A stretch of DNA of 64,000 bases from JBFHIZ01 sp963666475 (GTDB lineage: Bacteria > Bacillota > Clostridia > Lachnospirales > Lachnospiraceae). The notes under the pieces were generated by a model that was not told the origin of the DNA, ran no database searches, and saw only the letters and a list, made by a program, of their open reading frames with translations. Position 1 is the stretch's first letter; each line of letters begins with the position of its first letter. The translations under genes and the position numbers were made by a program. Positions 41,961 through 50,995 of this stretch are shown one piece after another. The stretch spans positions 1,240,001 to 1,304,000 of the forward strand of contig CAXXJM010000001.1 in NCBI GenBank assembly GCA_963666475.2, given 5' to 3'.

Positions 41961-43541
41961 TTATCCGACAGATTCGATATTTTTAAAGACTTCCGAAGCG
42001 GTAAGCATGCATACAAAGGTTAATGCGAATAAAATCAGATTAAAAAGAATAAATCCAACAAACGCACCCAAAGCCATAGTCAAAAAAACTGTCGGTATAA
42101 CTATTATTGCTAATATTATACCATAAAAAAATAAATGTATCAGTTGTTTTCCGAGGTTTCCGACAGAGTTTCCAAAAATTCCATGAACGAAAACTCGTAA
42201 ATATAATTTATTTGCTTGTATTAACATACACGCGAAAATCGTTAAAACAATTTCTACTATATTAAACTTTAAAACAATTGCTGCTGGCAATGTTAGTACT
42301 AGTGAATCGGCCAACGCTCGAACATGCTCCATAAGTGTCGCATACCACATTTTACGAAATGGAGTATCCGGAATCAAATACAGCGTTGCATAAGTCATTT
42401 CTTTTCCCCATTTTGAAATGTACTGTGAAAAAATGAAATCAATATACATCATAAGTGCTGGTAATACAAAGATTGCATAACTTCCTACCGACTCCGCCAT
42501 ATCCGTTTTGATCATCAAAACGGATAATCCAATTCCTAAAATAAGCAGCAAGATTGTCCTAGGTCCAAATACAAAGAAACGATTCTTTTTATACTCGAGA
42601 TATTGACGGTAGAAAATCGCTTTTGCATAGTTGCCTTTATATTTCACATTCGCTGAAATATATTTTCTTTTCTTCCCAATAAATACAACTTCTCCCTTTT
42701 TCCCTTTTTCTCTAGCTTCTTCATAATCATCTGCAAATTTCATTGCATCTTCATAGAAACCACCTTCACATCTCATTCGTTTTGCCGCAAATACAGTAAC
42801 TAAAAATGCGACCAGATAGCATAAGGAAAAAATAACAGAAAATACCGTCGGTTGTAGAAAAAGAACATGTGCTACAGCAATCAACCAACCAATAATTGGC
42901 ACCCCTAAAATCCACGGAGAAACGAGAAGATCTACCAATGCATCTAAACTAAAGCCAGCGAAGTACAATTTTAATAATACACCTCCAACAAAAAATGCAA
43001 TGATTGTATACATAAGGATACGAATTCCCATATACATTCGTTCTCCTATATTTTCATTCCCATATAATATAATGATAATTGCACTTTCCAATATTGGTTG
43101 TAATAGAACCAAAAACATTGCAAATAAAATAGTCGGAAGAACTTTGGTATGAAATCCCATGAGTCCAACAAATATTACAATGACTCCCATTAGAATGCCC
43201 ATTGTATAATTTGTAATCTTTGCAAAGATTAAATTCATTTTGGGGGAAATCGGGCTCGGAAATGCAAAATGTACATCCGCTTTTTTAAAAACAATTCCTT
43301 TTCTTTTTATATAAGTCAATATGGTTGTCGGCATCGTAAAAAAAGCAAATATGGTAATTACACCTACAAATGAGTTTGGATTTGAAAGCCCACTATCACG
43401 AACTGCTCCTACCAAAAAGGTAACAATCCACGCGGTATACCCCAAAACAAATAACGAAAACAGATAAAATTTAGGTGATTTTAACCCTTGCTTAATTGCA
43501 TTAACCAAAGTCCTTTTTTTTAGATATAGTAATGCTTTCAT
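41961..43541 (-). CDS. Putative ABC exporter membrane protein
   Basis: This 526-residue protein has about twelve membrane segments and a central cytoplasmic loop (residues 250-300, AKRMRCEGGFYEDAMKFADDYEEAREKGKK). It resembles the putative ABC exporter family seen next to single ABC ATPases in Firmicutes. It begins one codon after the ATPase gene ends, so they form a transporter pair. The exported substrate is unknown. The start ATG has GGAGG nearby in the end of the ATPase gene. Confidence 0.85.
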   Translation of the reverse strand: MKALLYLKKRTLVNAIKQGLKSPKFYLFSLFVLGYTAWIVTFLVGAVRDSGLSNPNSFVGVITIFAFFTMPTTILTYIKRKGIVFKKADVHFAFPSPISPKMNLIFAKITNYTMGILMGVIVIFVGLMGFHTKVLPTILFAMFLVLLQPILESAIIIILYGNENIGERMYMGIRILMYTIIAFFVGGVLLKLYFAGFSLDALVDLLVSPWILGVPIIGWLIAVAHVLFLQPTVFSVIFSLCYLVAFLVTVFAAKRMRCEGGFYEDAMKFADDYEEAREKGKKGEVVFIGKKRKYISANVKYKGNYAKAIFYRQYLEYKKNRFFVFGPRTILLLILGIGLSVLMIKTDMAESVGSYAIFVLPALMMYIDFIFSQYISKWGKEMTYATLYLIPDTPFRKMWYATLMEHVRALADSLVLTLPAAIVLKFNIVEIVLTIFACMLIQANKLYLRVFVHGIFGNSVGNLGKQLIHLFFYGIILAIIVIPTVFLTMALGAFVGFILFNLILFALTFVCMLTASEVFKNIESVG

Positions 43542-44234
43542 CTATGCTTCCTCCGTAACAGAAAAGAATACTGCTTCGATATCCACATTTTCTACATCAT
43601 TTTTCTCATATGTACCAATTAATTTTCCTTTATTTAATATAATCATATGATCCCACAGGTCTTTCACCATATCCAACATATGTGTCGACAAAAGCACTGT
43701 CGTTCCTTGTTCTTTCAACTCTATAATAATATTTTTTAACTCCTTGATTGCATGTGGATCAAGTCCAATCATCGGTTCATCAAATAAAATAGTTTTTGGT
43801 TTGATAATCAAAGCAGCGCATACACTTACTTTTTGCATCATTCCTTTCGAAAGTTCATTCCCTAATTTGTCCTTTTTGTCTAAAATTTCAAAACGATCTA
43901 AAATGCTTTCTATTTCCTGATCTGATATATTCAAATCATATGCTCTTCTTATAAATTCCATATGTTCCCATATCGTAAGACTATCGTACATCGCTGGCAT
44001 TTCTGGTACGTATGCAAATGTCTTTTTGGCCTCAATATCTTTCGCTGGTAAACCATTCATAAATATTGCGCCATCATATCTTAACAAACCAGCAATCGAC
44101 TTAATAATCGTTGACTTGCCGGCCCCATTTGGTCCAAGCAAAATCCCAATACTACCATCAGGTACCTGAAAACTCACCTCATCCACTGCTGTCAACTTCT
44201 TGTAATTTTTTTTCAACTTAATTATTTCTAACAT
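43542..44234 (-). CDS. ABC transporter ATPase of the exporter pair
   Basis: This 230-residue ATPase has Walker A GPNGAGKST near residue 34-42, a Q-loop in VPEMPAMYD, the signature LSKGMMQKV near 124-132 and Walker B TILFDEPMIGLD. The LSKGM signature and the short size are typical of ABC-2-like exporters (multidrug, lantibiotic or Na+ efflux groups). GGAGGG lies 3 to 4 bases before the ATG. It is the first gene of the operon with the exporter and the CHR pair. Confidence 0.93.
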   Translation of the reverse strand: MLEIIKLKKNYKKLTAVDEVSFQVPDGSIGILLGPNGAGKSTIIKSIAGLLRYDGAIFMNGLPAKDIEAKKTFAYVPEMPAMYDSLTIWEHMEFIRRAYDLNISDQEIESILDRFEILDKKDKLGNELSKGMMQKVSVCAALIIKPKTILFDEPMIGLDPHAIKELKNIIIELKEQGTTVLLSTHMLDMVKDLWDHMIILNKGKLIGTYEKNDVENVDIEAVFFSVTEEA

Positions 44235-44245
44235 GTTCCCTCCAC

Positions 44246-44288
44246 AAAAAAAGTATGATTGTATTATTATTCTAATACAATCATACTT
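44246..44288 (-). terminator. Terminator after the AI-2E family permease gene
   Basis: AAGTATGATTGTATTA and TAATACAATCATACTT form a perfect 16-bp stem with a 6-base loop, followed by seven T on the minus strand. Confidence 0.93.
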
Positions 44289-44308
44289 TGAGTTCTTGAA
44301 TTTGTCAA

Positions 44309-45511
44309 CTAAGACTTTTTATGATTCAAATCATTCAGTTCTTCTTCTGTAATATCATCTTTATGGATATATTCGATTTCTTCTTTCGTTATCTTACGGA
44401 ACTCATTTACCGATTTGATGAGCATTCGCACCGAATTCTTTGGAGTATCAAACGCACCGACATCATTAAGCTGAATCATAATGATTCCTATCGGTACCGC
44501 TAGAATCATTCCAATGACACCTCCAACATTGTATCCGATGAACAGAAAGAAAAGGGTAGGTATCGGATGGACACCAATGGAGTCTCCCACAATTTTAGGT
44601 TGAATGAACTGTCTTAATAACTGCCCGAGTCCCCATATGATCAACAATCCTATCGTCATCTTATAATCGGATTCGAACAATTGAATAAGTGCCCATGGAA
44701 CTAAAATAATAGCAGTTCCAAAGAAAGGAAGCATATCTAGCACCGCAATTCCTAATGCAATTAAGATTCCATAACGTATGCCTAAAATCATAAATCCAAC
44801 AACCATTAAGACATAAACATAAATCTCTATTTTCAATTGTGCAATCACATATCCGCCAACTGCTTTTCTAAGATAGCCCGAAACATTTTGAATCCTTTCT
44901 AGCAGTGAAAGAGACAAACGTTTTTTAAAGAACATTAGAAACGCTTCTCTTTCAGAAACAAAAAAATATGCACTCAGCAAACACATAATTATTGAAATTA
45001 GAACACTTGGAATATTCATAACCAAAAGGCTGATTCGAGATACAGTATATGTTCCGACTCCATCAGTCAACGTTGCCAACGTGTTATCCAGTTGATCAAA
45101 CGCATTGATTAACTCTGTTTGCAGTTCCAAAGGAAATCCATTAAACAAATTTTCCAGAAAGTTTCCAATACGGTATAATGTCTGTTCGATATCATTCCAA
45201 AGATCAGGCAGTTCCAAAATGAAACCTGTAATTTGTCTTATTAATATTAGTACGATTCCATATAAAGCAGCAGCGACCAATAAAATTACTAGTGAGATTA
45301 CAATAGCTGACCCCGCTTTTCTCTTTAGTCGAATGCGCTTATTCAAAAAATGTACTAATGGATTTGCAATACAAGAAATAATCCATCCAATCACAAAAGG
45401 CATAAAATATATGATAACTCGTGGAACAATAAAAATAAAAACTGCAATCGTTATCAAAGCTAATATTATATTTAGCCCAGCTTTTAGATCTTTTCTTACA
45501 CTATCTTTCAT
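44309..45511 (-). CDS. AI-2E family (UPF0118) permease
   Basis: This 400-residue membrane protein belongs to the AI-2E/UPF0118 (PF01594) family, whose members are linked to autoinducer export or ion/proton antiport. It has membrane segments at about residues 12-45 and 65-95, a large amphipathic central region (FLENLFNGFPLELQTELINAF) and a cluster of segments from 210 onward. The family's PKIVGDSIGVHPIPTLFFLFIGYNVGG stretch lies near 308-334. The C-terminus is acidic and cytoplasmic. It follows engB by 9 bases; AGGAG precedes the ATG. The substrate cannot be read from the sequence. Confidence 0.92.
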   Translation of the reverse strand: MKDSVRKDLKAGLNIILALITIAVFIFIVPRVIIYFMPFVIGWIISCIANPLVHFLNKRIRLKRKAGSAIVISLVILLVAAALYGIVLILIRQITGFILELPDLWNDIEQTLYRIGNFLENLFNGFPLELQTELINAFDQLDNTLATLTDGVGTYTVSRISLLVMNIPSVLISIIMCLLSAYFFVSEREAFLMFFKKRLSLSLLERIQNVSGYLRKAVGGYVIAQLKIEIYVYVLMVVGFMILGIRYGILIALGIAVLDMLPFFGTAIILVPWALIQLFESDYKMTIGLLIIWGLGQLLRQFIQPKIVGDSIGVHPIPTLFFLFIGYNVGGVIGMILAVPIGIIMIQLNDVGAFDTPKNSVRMLIKSVNEFRKITKEEIEYIHKDDITEEELNDLNHKKS

Positions 45512-45520
45512 CGTTCACTC

Positions 45521-46105
45521 CTATATTAATAATGAATCAATAATTTCGTAAACCTCATCTTTTCCTTGTTTAGACTGTGATGAAAATGGAATAATTTTTG
45601 TTCCTTCAACAACCTTAAGGCCTGAACGAATCGCAGCTACATGCTTACTCAGCTGACTTCTTTTGATTTTATCTGCTTTCGTAGCAATTATAATTGGTTG
45701 GTATCCATTGAAAATTACCCATTCATACATATCTATATCATTTTGTGATGGTGCATGTCTTATATCGACCAATAAAAACACATGTTTTAATTGTCCTGAT
45801 TTTTTTAGATAATTCTCGACCATCTGCCCCCATTTTTCTTTTACACTTTGGGCAACCTTAGTATATCCATAACCAGGGAGATCCACAAAATATATTTCGT
45901 CATTGATATTATAATAATTAATTGTCTGTGTTTTTCCTGGTTTTGCACTTGTTCTAGCATATGATTTTCGATTCATCAAGACATTAATCAATGAGGACTT
46001 CCCTACATTACTTTTCCCCGCAAATGCAACTTCTGGATGTATATTTTGAGGAATCGTCGATGTAATTCCAACTACTGTTTCCAAATTCACTTCTTTTATG
46101 ACCAT
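45521..46105 (-). CDS. engB: Ribosome-assembly GTPase EngB (YsxC/YihA)
   Basis: EngB is an essential small GTPase for 50S subunit assembly. The 194-residue protein shows G1 GKSNVGKSSLIN near residue 29, the switch segment TSAKPGKTQTINYY, G3 DLPGYGY, and G4 as TKADKIKRSQ. The ATG at 46105 has GGAG 6 bases upstream; a longer frame four codons earlier is less likely. Its position after clpX matches the Firmicute tig-clpP-clpX-(lon)-engB order; lon is absent here. Confidence 0.96.
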   Translation of the reverse strand: MVIKEVNLETVVGITSTIPQNIHPEVAFAGKSNVGKSSLINVLMNRKSYARTSAKPGKTQTINYYNINDEIYFVDLPGYGYTKVAQSVKEKWGQMVENYLKKSGQLKHVFLLVDIRHAPSQNDIDMYEWVIFNGYQPIIIATKADKIKRSQLSKHVAAIRSGLKVVEGTKIIPFSSQSKQGKDEVYEIIDSLLI

Positions 46106-46201
46106 AAAAAACTCCATTCTTCTATTTATATTACTTCTATTCTATATCTCATGCGCAATGATTACAAGAGACAAATTCTAAAGCTCTATAAAGATATATT
46201 A

Positions 46202-46222
46202 TAAAAGCCGCCTTACGGCGGC
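46202..46222 (-). terminator. Terminator after clpX
   Basis: GCCGCC-GTAA-GGCGGC on the minus strand is followed by TTTTAT. It is a short GC-rich hairpin 17 bases past the stop codon and separates clpX from engB. Confidence 0.85.
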
Positions 46223-46238
46223 ATTTATAATATATTGA

Positions 46239-47501
46239 TTATTCAACTTCTTTTAATCGTTTCTGATGAACTACAACGGGTTCACTATTTCCAAGTACCG
46301 AATCCTTTGTAATGATACAGCACTCAATCGTTGGATCCGAAGGAATATGATACATCACATGTAACATTGTTTTTTCCATGATTGAACGTAACCCTCTTGC
46401 TCCAGTTTTTCGATCAAATGCAAGTTTTGCTATTTCGCGAATTGCATCTTCTTCAAATTCGAGATCTACATGATCAAAATCAAAAAGTGCTTTATATTGC
46501 TTGATCAATGCATTCTTTGGCTCAGTAAGAATTCGATAAAGAGCTTCTTGATCCAAACCTTCAAGCGATACATTCATTGGAACACGCCCTACAAACTCAG
46601 GAATCAAACCATATTTCACAAAATCCTGTGGAGTAATATGTTTGTATACTTCACCAATTTCTCTCGTAGATTTTGCAGCAACTTCCGCATTAAATCCAAT
46701 GGAACTTCGATCCAGTCGCGCTTCAATTATACGATCCAAACCATCAAATGCTCCACCGCAAATAAATAAAATATTGCTTGTATCTACTTCAATCAATTCT
46801 TGCATTGGATGTTTTCTTCCGCCTTGTGGAGGCACAGAAGCAACCGTTCCTTCTATAATTTTTAGCAAGGCTTGTTGTACACCTTCACCGGATACGTCTC
46901 TTGTAATCGAAACATTCTCTGATTTTTTTGTTATCTTGTCAATCTCATCAATATAGATAATTCCGTATTCTGCGCGATGTACATCAAAATCTGCAGCTTG
47001 AAGCAATTTTAAAATAATATTTTCTACATCCTCACCTACATAACCCGCTTCGGTAAGAGTCGTCGCATCGGCAATTGCAAATGGTACATTTATAATTTTT
47101 GCAAGCGATTGCGCCAAATAAGTCTTTCCTGAACCAGTAGGACCTACCATAATAATATTACTCTTTTGTAATTCAACTTCTGTCTGTTTTGTCGAAGTAA
47201 TTCTCTTAAAATGATTATAGACTGCGACAGCAAGCGTTTTCTTCGCTTCGTCCTGTCCAATGACATAGGAATCTAAAAACTCTTTGATTTCCAAAGGTTT
47301 GAGCAAGTTGATATCCAAATCTTCATCAACTTCATAGTACTCCTCTTCACCGAACTCTTCGCTAATGATGTCATCACAAACTCGTATGCATTCATCACAA
47401 ATAAATACATTGTCTGGACCCGCAATCATTCGTTTCACTTCGTCCTGTCTCTTATTGCAGAAGGAACATCTAATTTCTGCTCCTTTATCTTTTCCTGCCA
47501 T
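46239..47501 (-). CDS. clpX: ClpX ATPase subunit of ClpXP protease
   Basis: ClpX unfolds proteins and feeds them to ClpP. The 420-residue protein has the N-terminal zinc-binding domain (CSFC at 12-15, CDEC at 35-38), an acidic linker and the AAA+ module. That module has Walker A GPTGSGKT near 120-127, Walker B IIYIDEIDKI, and the substrate-gripping pore loop GYVGEDVE. The ClpP-docking loop IGF occurs in RSSIGFNAE. It follows clpP by about 40 bases. The ribosome site is modest (AAGG). Confidence 0.98.
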   Translation of the reverse strand: MAGKDKGAEIRCSFCNKRQDEVKRMIAGPDNVFICDECIRVCDDIISEEFGEEEYYEVDEDLDINLLKPLEIKEFLDSYVIGQDEAKKTLAVAVYNHFKRITSTKQTEVELQKSNIIMVGPTGSGKTYLAQSLAKIINVPFAIADATTLTEAGYVGEDVENIILKLLQAADFDVHRAEYGIIYIDEIDKITKKSENVSITRDVSGEGVQQALLKIIEGTVASVPPQGGRKHPMQELIEVDTSNILFICGGAFDGLDRIIEARLDRSSIGFNAEVAAKSTREIGEVYKHITPQDFVKYGLIPEFVGRVPMNVSLEGLDQEALYRILTEPKNALIKQYKALFDFDHVDLEFEEDAIREIAKLAFDRKTGARGLRSIMEKTMLHVMYHIPSDPTIECCIITKDSVLGNSEPVVVHQKRLKEVE

Positions 47502-47543
47502 GATAAACCATGCCTTTCTTAAATCAATTACACAAAATCACAT

Positions 47544-48146
47544 CTATTTATTGGACTCAGATGTCAATCTTGATTCGAAGACTTCGTCAATCAAGCCATA
47601 TTCTTTGGCTTCTTCTGCAGTCTTCCAGTTGTCTCTTTCTGTATCCTGCGCGATTTCTTCGTAAGATTTTCCAGTATTCTTAGCAAGAATACGGTTTAAT
47701 TTTTCTTTTGTGTGTAAAATATGCTTTGCAGCAATTTCAATTTCTGTCGCCTGTCCTTGTGCTCCACCAAGTGGTTGGTGAATCATAACCTCTGCATTAG
47801 GTAATGCATAACGTTTTCCTTTTGTTCCACCAGCAAGCAAGAATGCTCCCATACTAGCAGCCATTCCGATACAGATTGTAGAAACATCACATTTGATGAA
47901 TTGCATTGTATCATAAATAGCCATACCAGCAGTAACGGAACCGCCTGGACTGTTAATATAAATATGAATATCTTTCTCTGGATCTTCGGCTTCAAGGAAT
48001 AATAGCTGTGCTACTACTACGCTTGCTGAAACCTCATTTACTTCTTCACCTAGGAAAATAATTCTTTCTTTTAATAATCTTGAATAGATATCGTAGGAAC
48101 GTTCGCCCCTGCTTGTCTGTTCTATGACATATGGAATTAAACTCAT
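47544..48146 (-). CDS. clpP: ClpP protease catalytic subunit
   Basis: ClpP is the tetradecameric serine protease of ClpXP/ClpCP. This 200-residue protein has the triad Ser98 (GMAASMGAF), His123 (EVMIHQPLGG) and Asp172 (ERDNW), with the usual short propeptide-like N-terminus MSLIPYVIEQTSRGER. AGGAGG lies 6 bases before the ATG. It sits between tig and clpX as in most Firmicutes. Confidence 0.98.
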   Translation of the reverse strand: MSLIPYVIEQTSRGERSYDIYSRLLKERIIFLGEEVNEVSASVVVAQLLFLEAEDPEKDIHIYINSPGGSVTAGMAIYDTMQFIKCDVSTICIGMAASMGAFLLAGGTKGKRYALPNAEVMIHQPLGGAQGQATEIEIAAKHILHTKEKLNRILAKNTGKSYEEIAQDTERDNWKTAEEAKEYGLIDEVFESRLTSESNK

Positions 48147-48187
48147 ATAGAACCTCCTTCATACATCAGAGTAAACAGGTATAGATA

Positions 48188-49513
48188 TTACTCTTCTGTC
48201 TCTTCTTCTTTTGCTTTTTTTGTTGTTTTCTTTTCTACTGCTTCATCTGCTACAAAGGTTGCTGCTTTTCCAATTACAATGTCTCTCTTAATTTGTTTTT
48301 CTTCTTCAGCACCAATGAATTCTTTCACTTTTTCTAATTCCATCTGGTACATACCAGCCATTTTAACTAGTTCCATTTCTAGTTCTTCGTCTGTAGCTTC
48401 CAATTTTTCTGCTTCTACAACAGCTTCCAAAACAAGACTTGATTGGATACGTTTTAAAGCCTGAGGTTTTACCTGTTCCATCATTGTCTCATGAGTTAAA
48501 CCAGTAAACTGGAAGTACTGCTCAAGGGTTAATCCTTGTTGTTGCATTCTTGCAGCAAAATCTTCTACCATTTGTCTTTGCTGTGTTTCAACCATAGGAT
48601 CTGGAATATCCATTTCTGCATCTGCGATAATTGCTTCAATTACAGCATCTTCTTTTGCAGCTAATGCTTCTTTTTCTTTTCTTTCTTTAATTGTTTTCTT
48701 TACATCAGCTTTATAGTCTTTTAATGTATCAAATTCAGAAACTTCACTTGCAAACTCATCGTCTAAATCTGGAAGTTGTTTCTCTGTAATTTTATTCACA
48801 GTACATTTGAATACTGCGGCTTTTCCTTTTAGTTCTTCTGCTTGATATTCTTCTGGGAAAGTAACGTTAACTTCTACCTCTTTACCAATTTCAACACCTA
48901 CAAGTTGTTCTTCAAATCCTGGGATGAAAGAGCCTGAACCGATTGTAAGAGGATAATCTTCACCTTTTCCACCTTCAAATGCAACGCCATCAACAAATCC
49001 TTCGAAATTAAGAACGATATCATCACCGTTTTTCACAGCACGATTATCAACATCTACAATTCTTGCAGATTTTTCTCTTTCTTTTTCGATTTCTTCATTT
49101 ACTTCTTTTGCAGAAACTTTTACTTGTACAGCATCCACTTCTACACCTTTATATTTACCTAATTTTACTTCAGGTTTCACAGCAACAAGTGCAGTAAAGA
49201 TAAAAGGTTTACCTTCTTCTAACTGAACTACATCGATTTTTGGTTGGCTTACTACTTCTTCTTCCACATTTGCCATTTCTTTTTCGTATGCTTCAGGAAT
49301 TAAGTAATTTGCTGCTTCTTCGTAGAAAACAGCTTTTCCATACATTTTTTCAATCATCGCTTTTGGGACTTTACCTTTTCTAAAACCTGGTACATTAATC
49401 TGACCTTTATTCTTATTATAAGCTTTATCAATTGCACTTGCTAACTCTTCAGCTGCAACCTCAATTGTTATTAATGCCATATTTTTCTCTTGCTTTTCCA
49501 CTTTTAAACTCAT
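48188..49513 (-). CDS. tig: Trigger factor (ribosome-associated chaperone)
   Basis: Trigger factor binds ribosomes near the exit tunnel and holds nascent chains. The 441-residue protein has the N-terminal ribosome-binding domain with the FRK signature in PGFRKGKVPK near residue 45. An FKBP-like prolyl isomerase domain follows (about 155-240, GDDIVLNFEGFVDGVAFEGGKGEDYPLTIGSGSFIPGFE), then a long helical C-terminal domain with a highly charged tail (KKTTKKAKEEETEE). The ATG at 49513 is preferred over one 17 codons earlier because GGAGGAAA precedes it and the family begins this way. Confidence 0.97.
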   Translation of the reverse strand: MSLKVEKQEKNMALITIEVAAEELASAIDKAYNKNKGQINVPGFRKGKVPKAMIEKMYGKAVFYEEAANYLIPEAYEKEMANVEEEVVSQPKIDVVQLEEGKPFIFTALVAVKPEVKLGKYKGVEVDAVQVKVSAKEVNEEIEKEREKSARIVDVDNRAVKNGDDIVLNFEGFVDGVAFEGGKGEDYPLTIGSGSFIPGFEEQLVGVEIGKEVEVNVTFPEEYQAEELKGKAAVFKCTVNKITEKQLPDLDDEFASEVSEFDTLKDYKADVKKTIKERKEKEALAAKEDAVIEAIIADAEMDIPDPMVETQQRQMVEDFAARMQQQGLTLEQYFQFTGLTHETMMEQVKPQALKRIQSSLVLEAVVEAEKLEATDEELEMELVKMAGMYQMELEKVKEFIGAEEEKQIKRDIVIGKAATFVADEAVEKKTTKKAKEEETEE

Positions 49514-49586
49514 TATTAATATTTCCTCCAATTTCTTATCCATCTTTTTTCTATCAAACTGCATACAAGCCCACAGTCACTAAGGA

Positions 49587-49595
49587 ATTATAGCA
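49587..49595 (-). promoter_or_regulatory. Extended -10 promoter of tig
   Basis: The minus strand reads TGCTATAAT, an extended -10 (TG-n-TATAAT). The -35 region is weak. It lies about 75 bases upstream of the tig start codon. Confidence 0.5.
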
Positions 49596-49663
49596 TATCT
49601 CCTTATAAAGTGCTAGTTTTTTATCGTTTTTTTAGATATATTCAAAAGTCTTCATAAATTGCC

Positions 49664-49692
49664 TTGTCTTTTTATTCACAAACTAATATAAT
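49664..49692 (+). promoter_or_regulatory. Promoter of the ECF S-component gene
   Basis: TTGTCT (49664-49669) and a consensus TATAAT (49687-49692) are exactly 17 bases apart. This implies an RNA start near 49699, about 190 bases upstream of the start codon. Confidence 0.7.
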
Positions 49693-49698
49693 ATAATT

Positions 49699-49889
49699 AT
49701 CTGAATACTTGGTCTAAACATTTCCACCTATTTAGTTTTCAAAAAATTATTATTTCTGAAACAAAGGATTCCTGCGGCAAAGAGTAATATATGAATCAAC
49801 ATGTTTTTGTTGTCCTTCTTTATGCTCTGCTAAGGTCGGACTTTTTTATTTTCAAAATCCTTGCTCAGACAAAAATGAAAGGGAAAAAC
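49699..49889 (+). other. Long 5' leader of the ECF S component, riboswitch class not recognised
   Basis: The 190-base leader contains a U-run (GGACTTTTTTATTTT, 49838-49852) preceded by possible partners GTCC (49812-49815), and terminal-helix-like arms ATTAT near 49699 and GTAAT near 49784. A segment GGTCTAAACATTTCCACC loosely recalls the purine aptamer core. S components of vitamin transporters often sit behind riboswitches. The reading frame that runs through this leader is not supported by a ribosome site. Confidence 0.35.
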
Positions 49890-50435
49890 ATGAAAAAAAT
49901 AACAACAAAACAAATCACTTTAACTGCCGCATACTTGGCAATTTGTGTTCTCAGCCAGTTTGCATTTAGAAACCTTCCAGCGGGTACCTACATTACCGGA
50001 CCACTTGTAAATACCTGCATCATTTTGGCCACATTATCTTTGGGAATGGTCGGAGGGTTGATTTTAAGTATTATCTCTCCTATTACGGCATTTCTAATTT
50101 CGACACCAGCAGTTATGACCATGATGCCTTTAATCATCCCATCTATTATGATCGGAAATGCTACGATTGCACTTGCAACTTGGTTTTTCAGCAAAAAATT
50201 GAACTTCAAATTTCACTTAGAAATCGGTCTTGTAGTTGGATCTTTGCTTAAAGCATGCGTAATGGGAATTTTAATTGTACTAGTCATATTCCCTGTATTC
50301 CATGCTCCTGATAAAGTTGTTGCTGCTGCCAGCTGGACCTTTTCCTTTGGACAAGCTGTTACTGCTCTCATGGGAAGTGTACTAAGTGTCATCATTTGGA
50401 TTCCACTCAAAAAAATTATTCAGAATGAGCAATAA
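49890..50435 (+). CDS. ECF transporter S component (substrate unknown)
   Basis: This 181-residue membrane protein looks like the substrate-binding S component of an energy-coupling factor vitamin transporter. It has about six hydrophobic segments, a start KKITTKQITLTAAYLAICVLSQF, and the S-component-like small-residue helix (AAYLAI) that docks on EcfT. The segment RNLPAGTYITGPLVN follows the first helix. No EcfA/EcfT genes are adjacent, so it would share a common energising module. It is not obviously BioY, RibU or ThiT. The ATG at 49890 has AAAGGG 7 bases upstream. Its end overlaps the convergent DJ-1 gene by 20 bases. Confidence 0.75.
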   Translation: MKKITTKQITLTAAYLAICVLSQFAFRNLPAGTYITGPLVNTCIILATLSLGMVGGLILSIISPITAFLISTPAVMTMMPLIIPSIMIGNATIALATWFFSKKLNFKFHLEIGLVVGSLLKACVMGILIVLVIFPVFHAPDKVVAAASWTFSFGQAVTALMGSVLSVIIWIPLKKIIQNEQ

Positions 50436-50979
50436 TTCCATTGGCCAATTTTGAAGCCTGTTCTTTGGATAACAGCGTCTCAATAATCGCTAGTGAAAAC
50501 GGAATTGCAGTGCCCAAACCTCTGGAAGTAATTACAGGTAAAGATATTTCTACTGGTCTTTCTGATACTGTCGCGCCAGATAAAAACTTTTCCCATCCAG
50601 GATAACAACAGGCATTTTTATTTTTCAATAAATCAAGTTTACCTAATAAGCTGGGGGCTGCACAAATTGCAGCTGTCAGCTTTTCTTTTTCGCAATGATT
50701 CTTAATGATTTGCATAAGTTTTTCATGCTCACCGAGATTTTTTGTCCCAGGCATTCCTCCCGGAAGAATCATCACATCATATTGTTCCTGCTTCAAATTT
50801 TCTATCAATAAGTCCGCTTTTACACAAATCCCATGTGCTCCTAAAACCATAAAATCATTTGAAATCGAAATCATATCTACATAAATATCTACACGTCTCA
50901 ACAAATCGACCGTAGTAAGTGCCTCCACTTCCTCAAAACCTTCTGCCAAAAATATTGCAGCTCTTTTATTTGTCTCCAT
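50416..50979 (-). CDS. DJ-1/PfpI family protein
   Basis: This 187-residue protein has the DJ-1/ThiJ fold. It begins with AAIFLAEGFEEVEALTTVDLLRR, including the conserved Glu near residue 16. The nucleophile elbow cysteine is in AAICAAPSLLG near residue 105, followed by ITSRGLGTAIPFSLAIIE. Family members act as chaperone/deglycase-like or glyoxalase-like proteins under carbonyl or oxidative stress; the role here is not determined. GGGAGG precedes the ATG. It follows the HIT gene by 16 bases, so both are probably co-transcribed. Confidence 0.93.
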   Translation of the reverse strand: METNKRAAIFLAEGFEEVEALTTVDLLRRVDIYVDMISISNDFMVLGAHGICVKADLLIENLKQEQYDVMILPGGMPGTKNLGEHEKLMQIIKNHCEKEKLTAAICAAPSLLGKLDLLKNKNACCYPGWEKFLSGATVSERPVEISLPVITSRGLGTAIPFSLAIIETLLSKEQASKLANGIIAHSE

Positions 50980-50995
50980 AGTTCCTCCCTTCAGT

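Noticed and set aside
49699..49760. Possible purine-type riboswitch (GGTCTAAACATTTCCACC resembles the aptamer core)
   Set aside because: The loop-loop and P1 helices could not be built convincingly and the junction differs from consensus, so only an unclassified leader is reported.
49791..49889. N-terminal extension of the ECF S component to 49791
   Set aside because: The frame is open, but the segment is not hydrophobic in the right register for a family N-terminus, and the ATG at 49890 has a good ribosome site.
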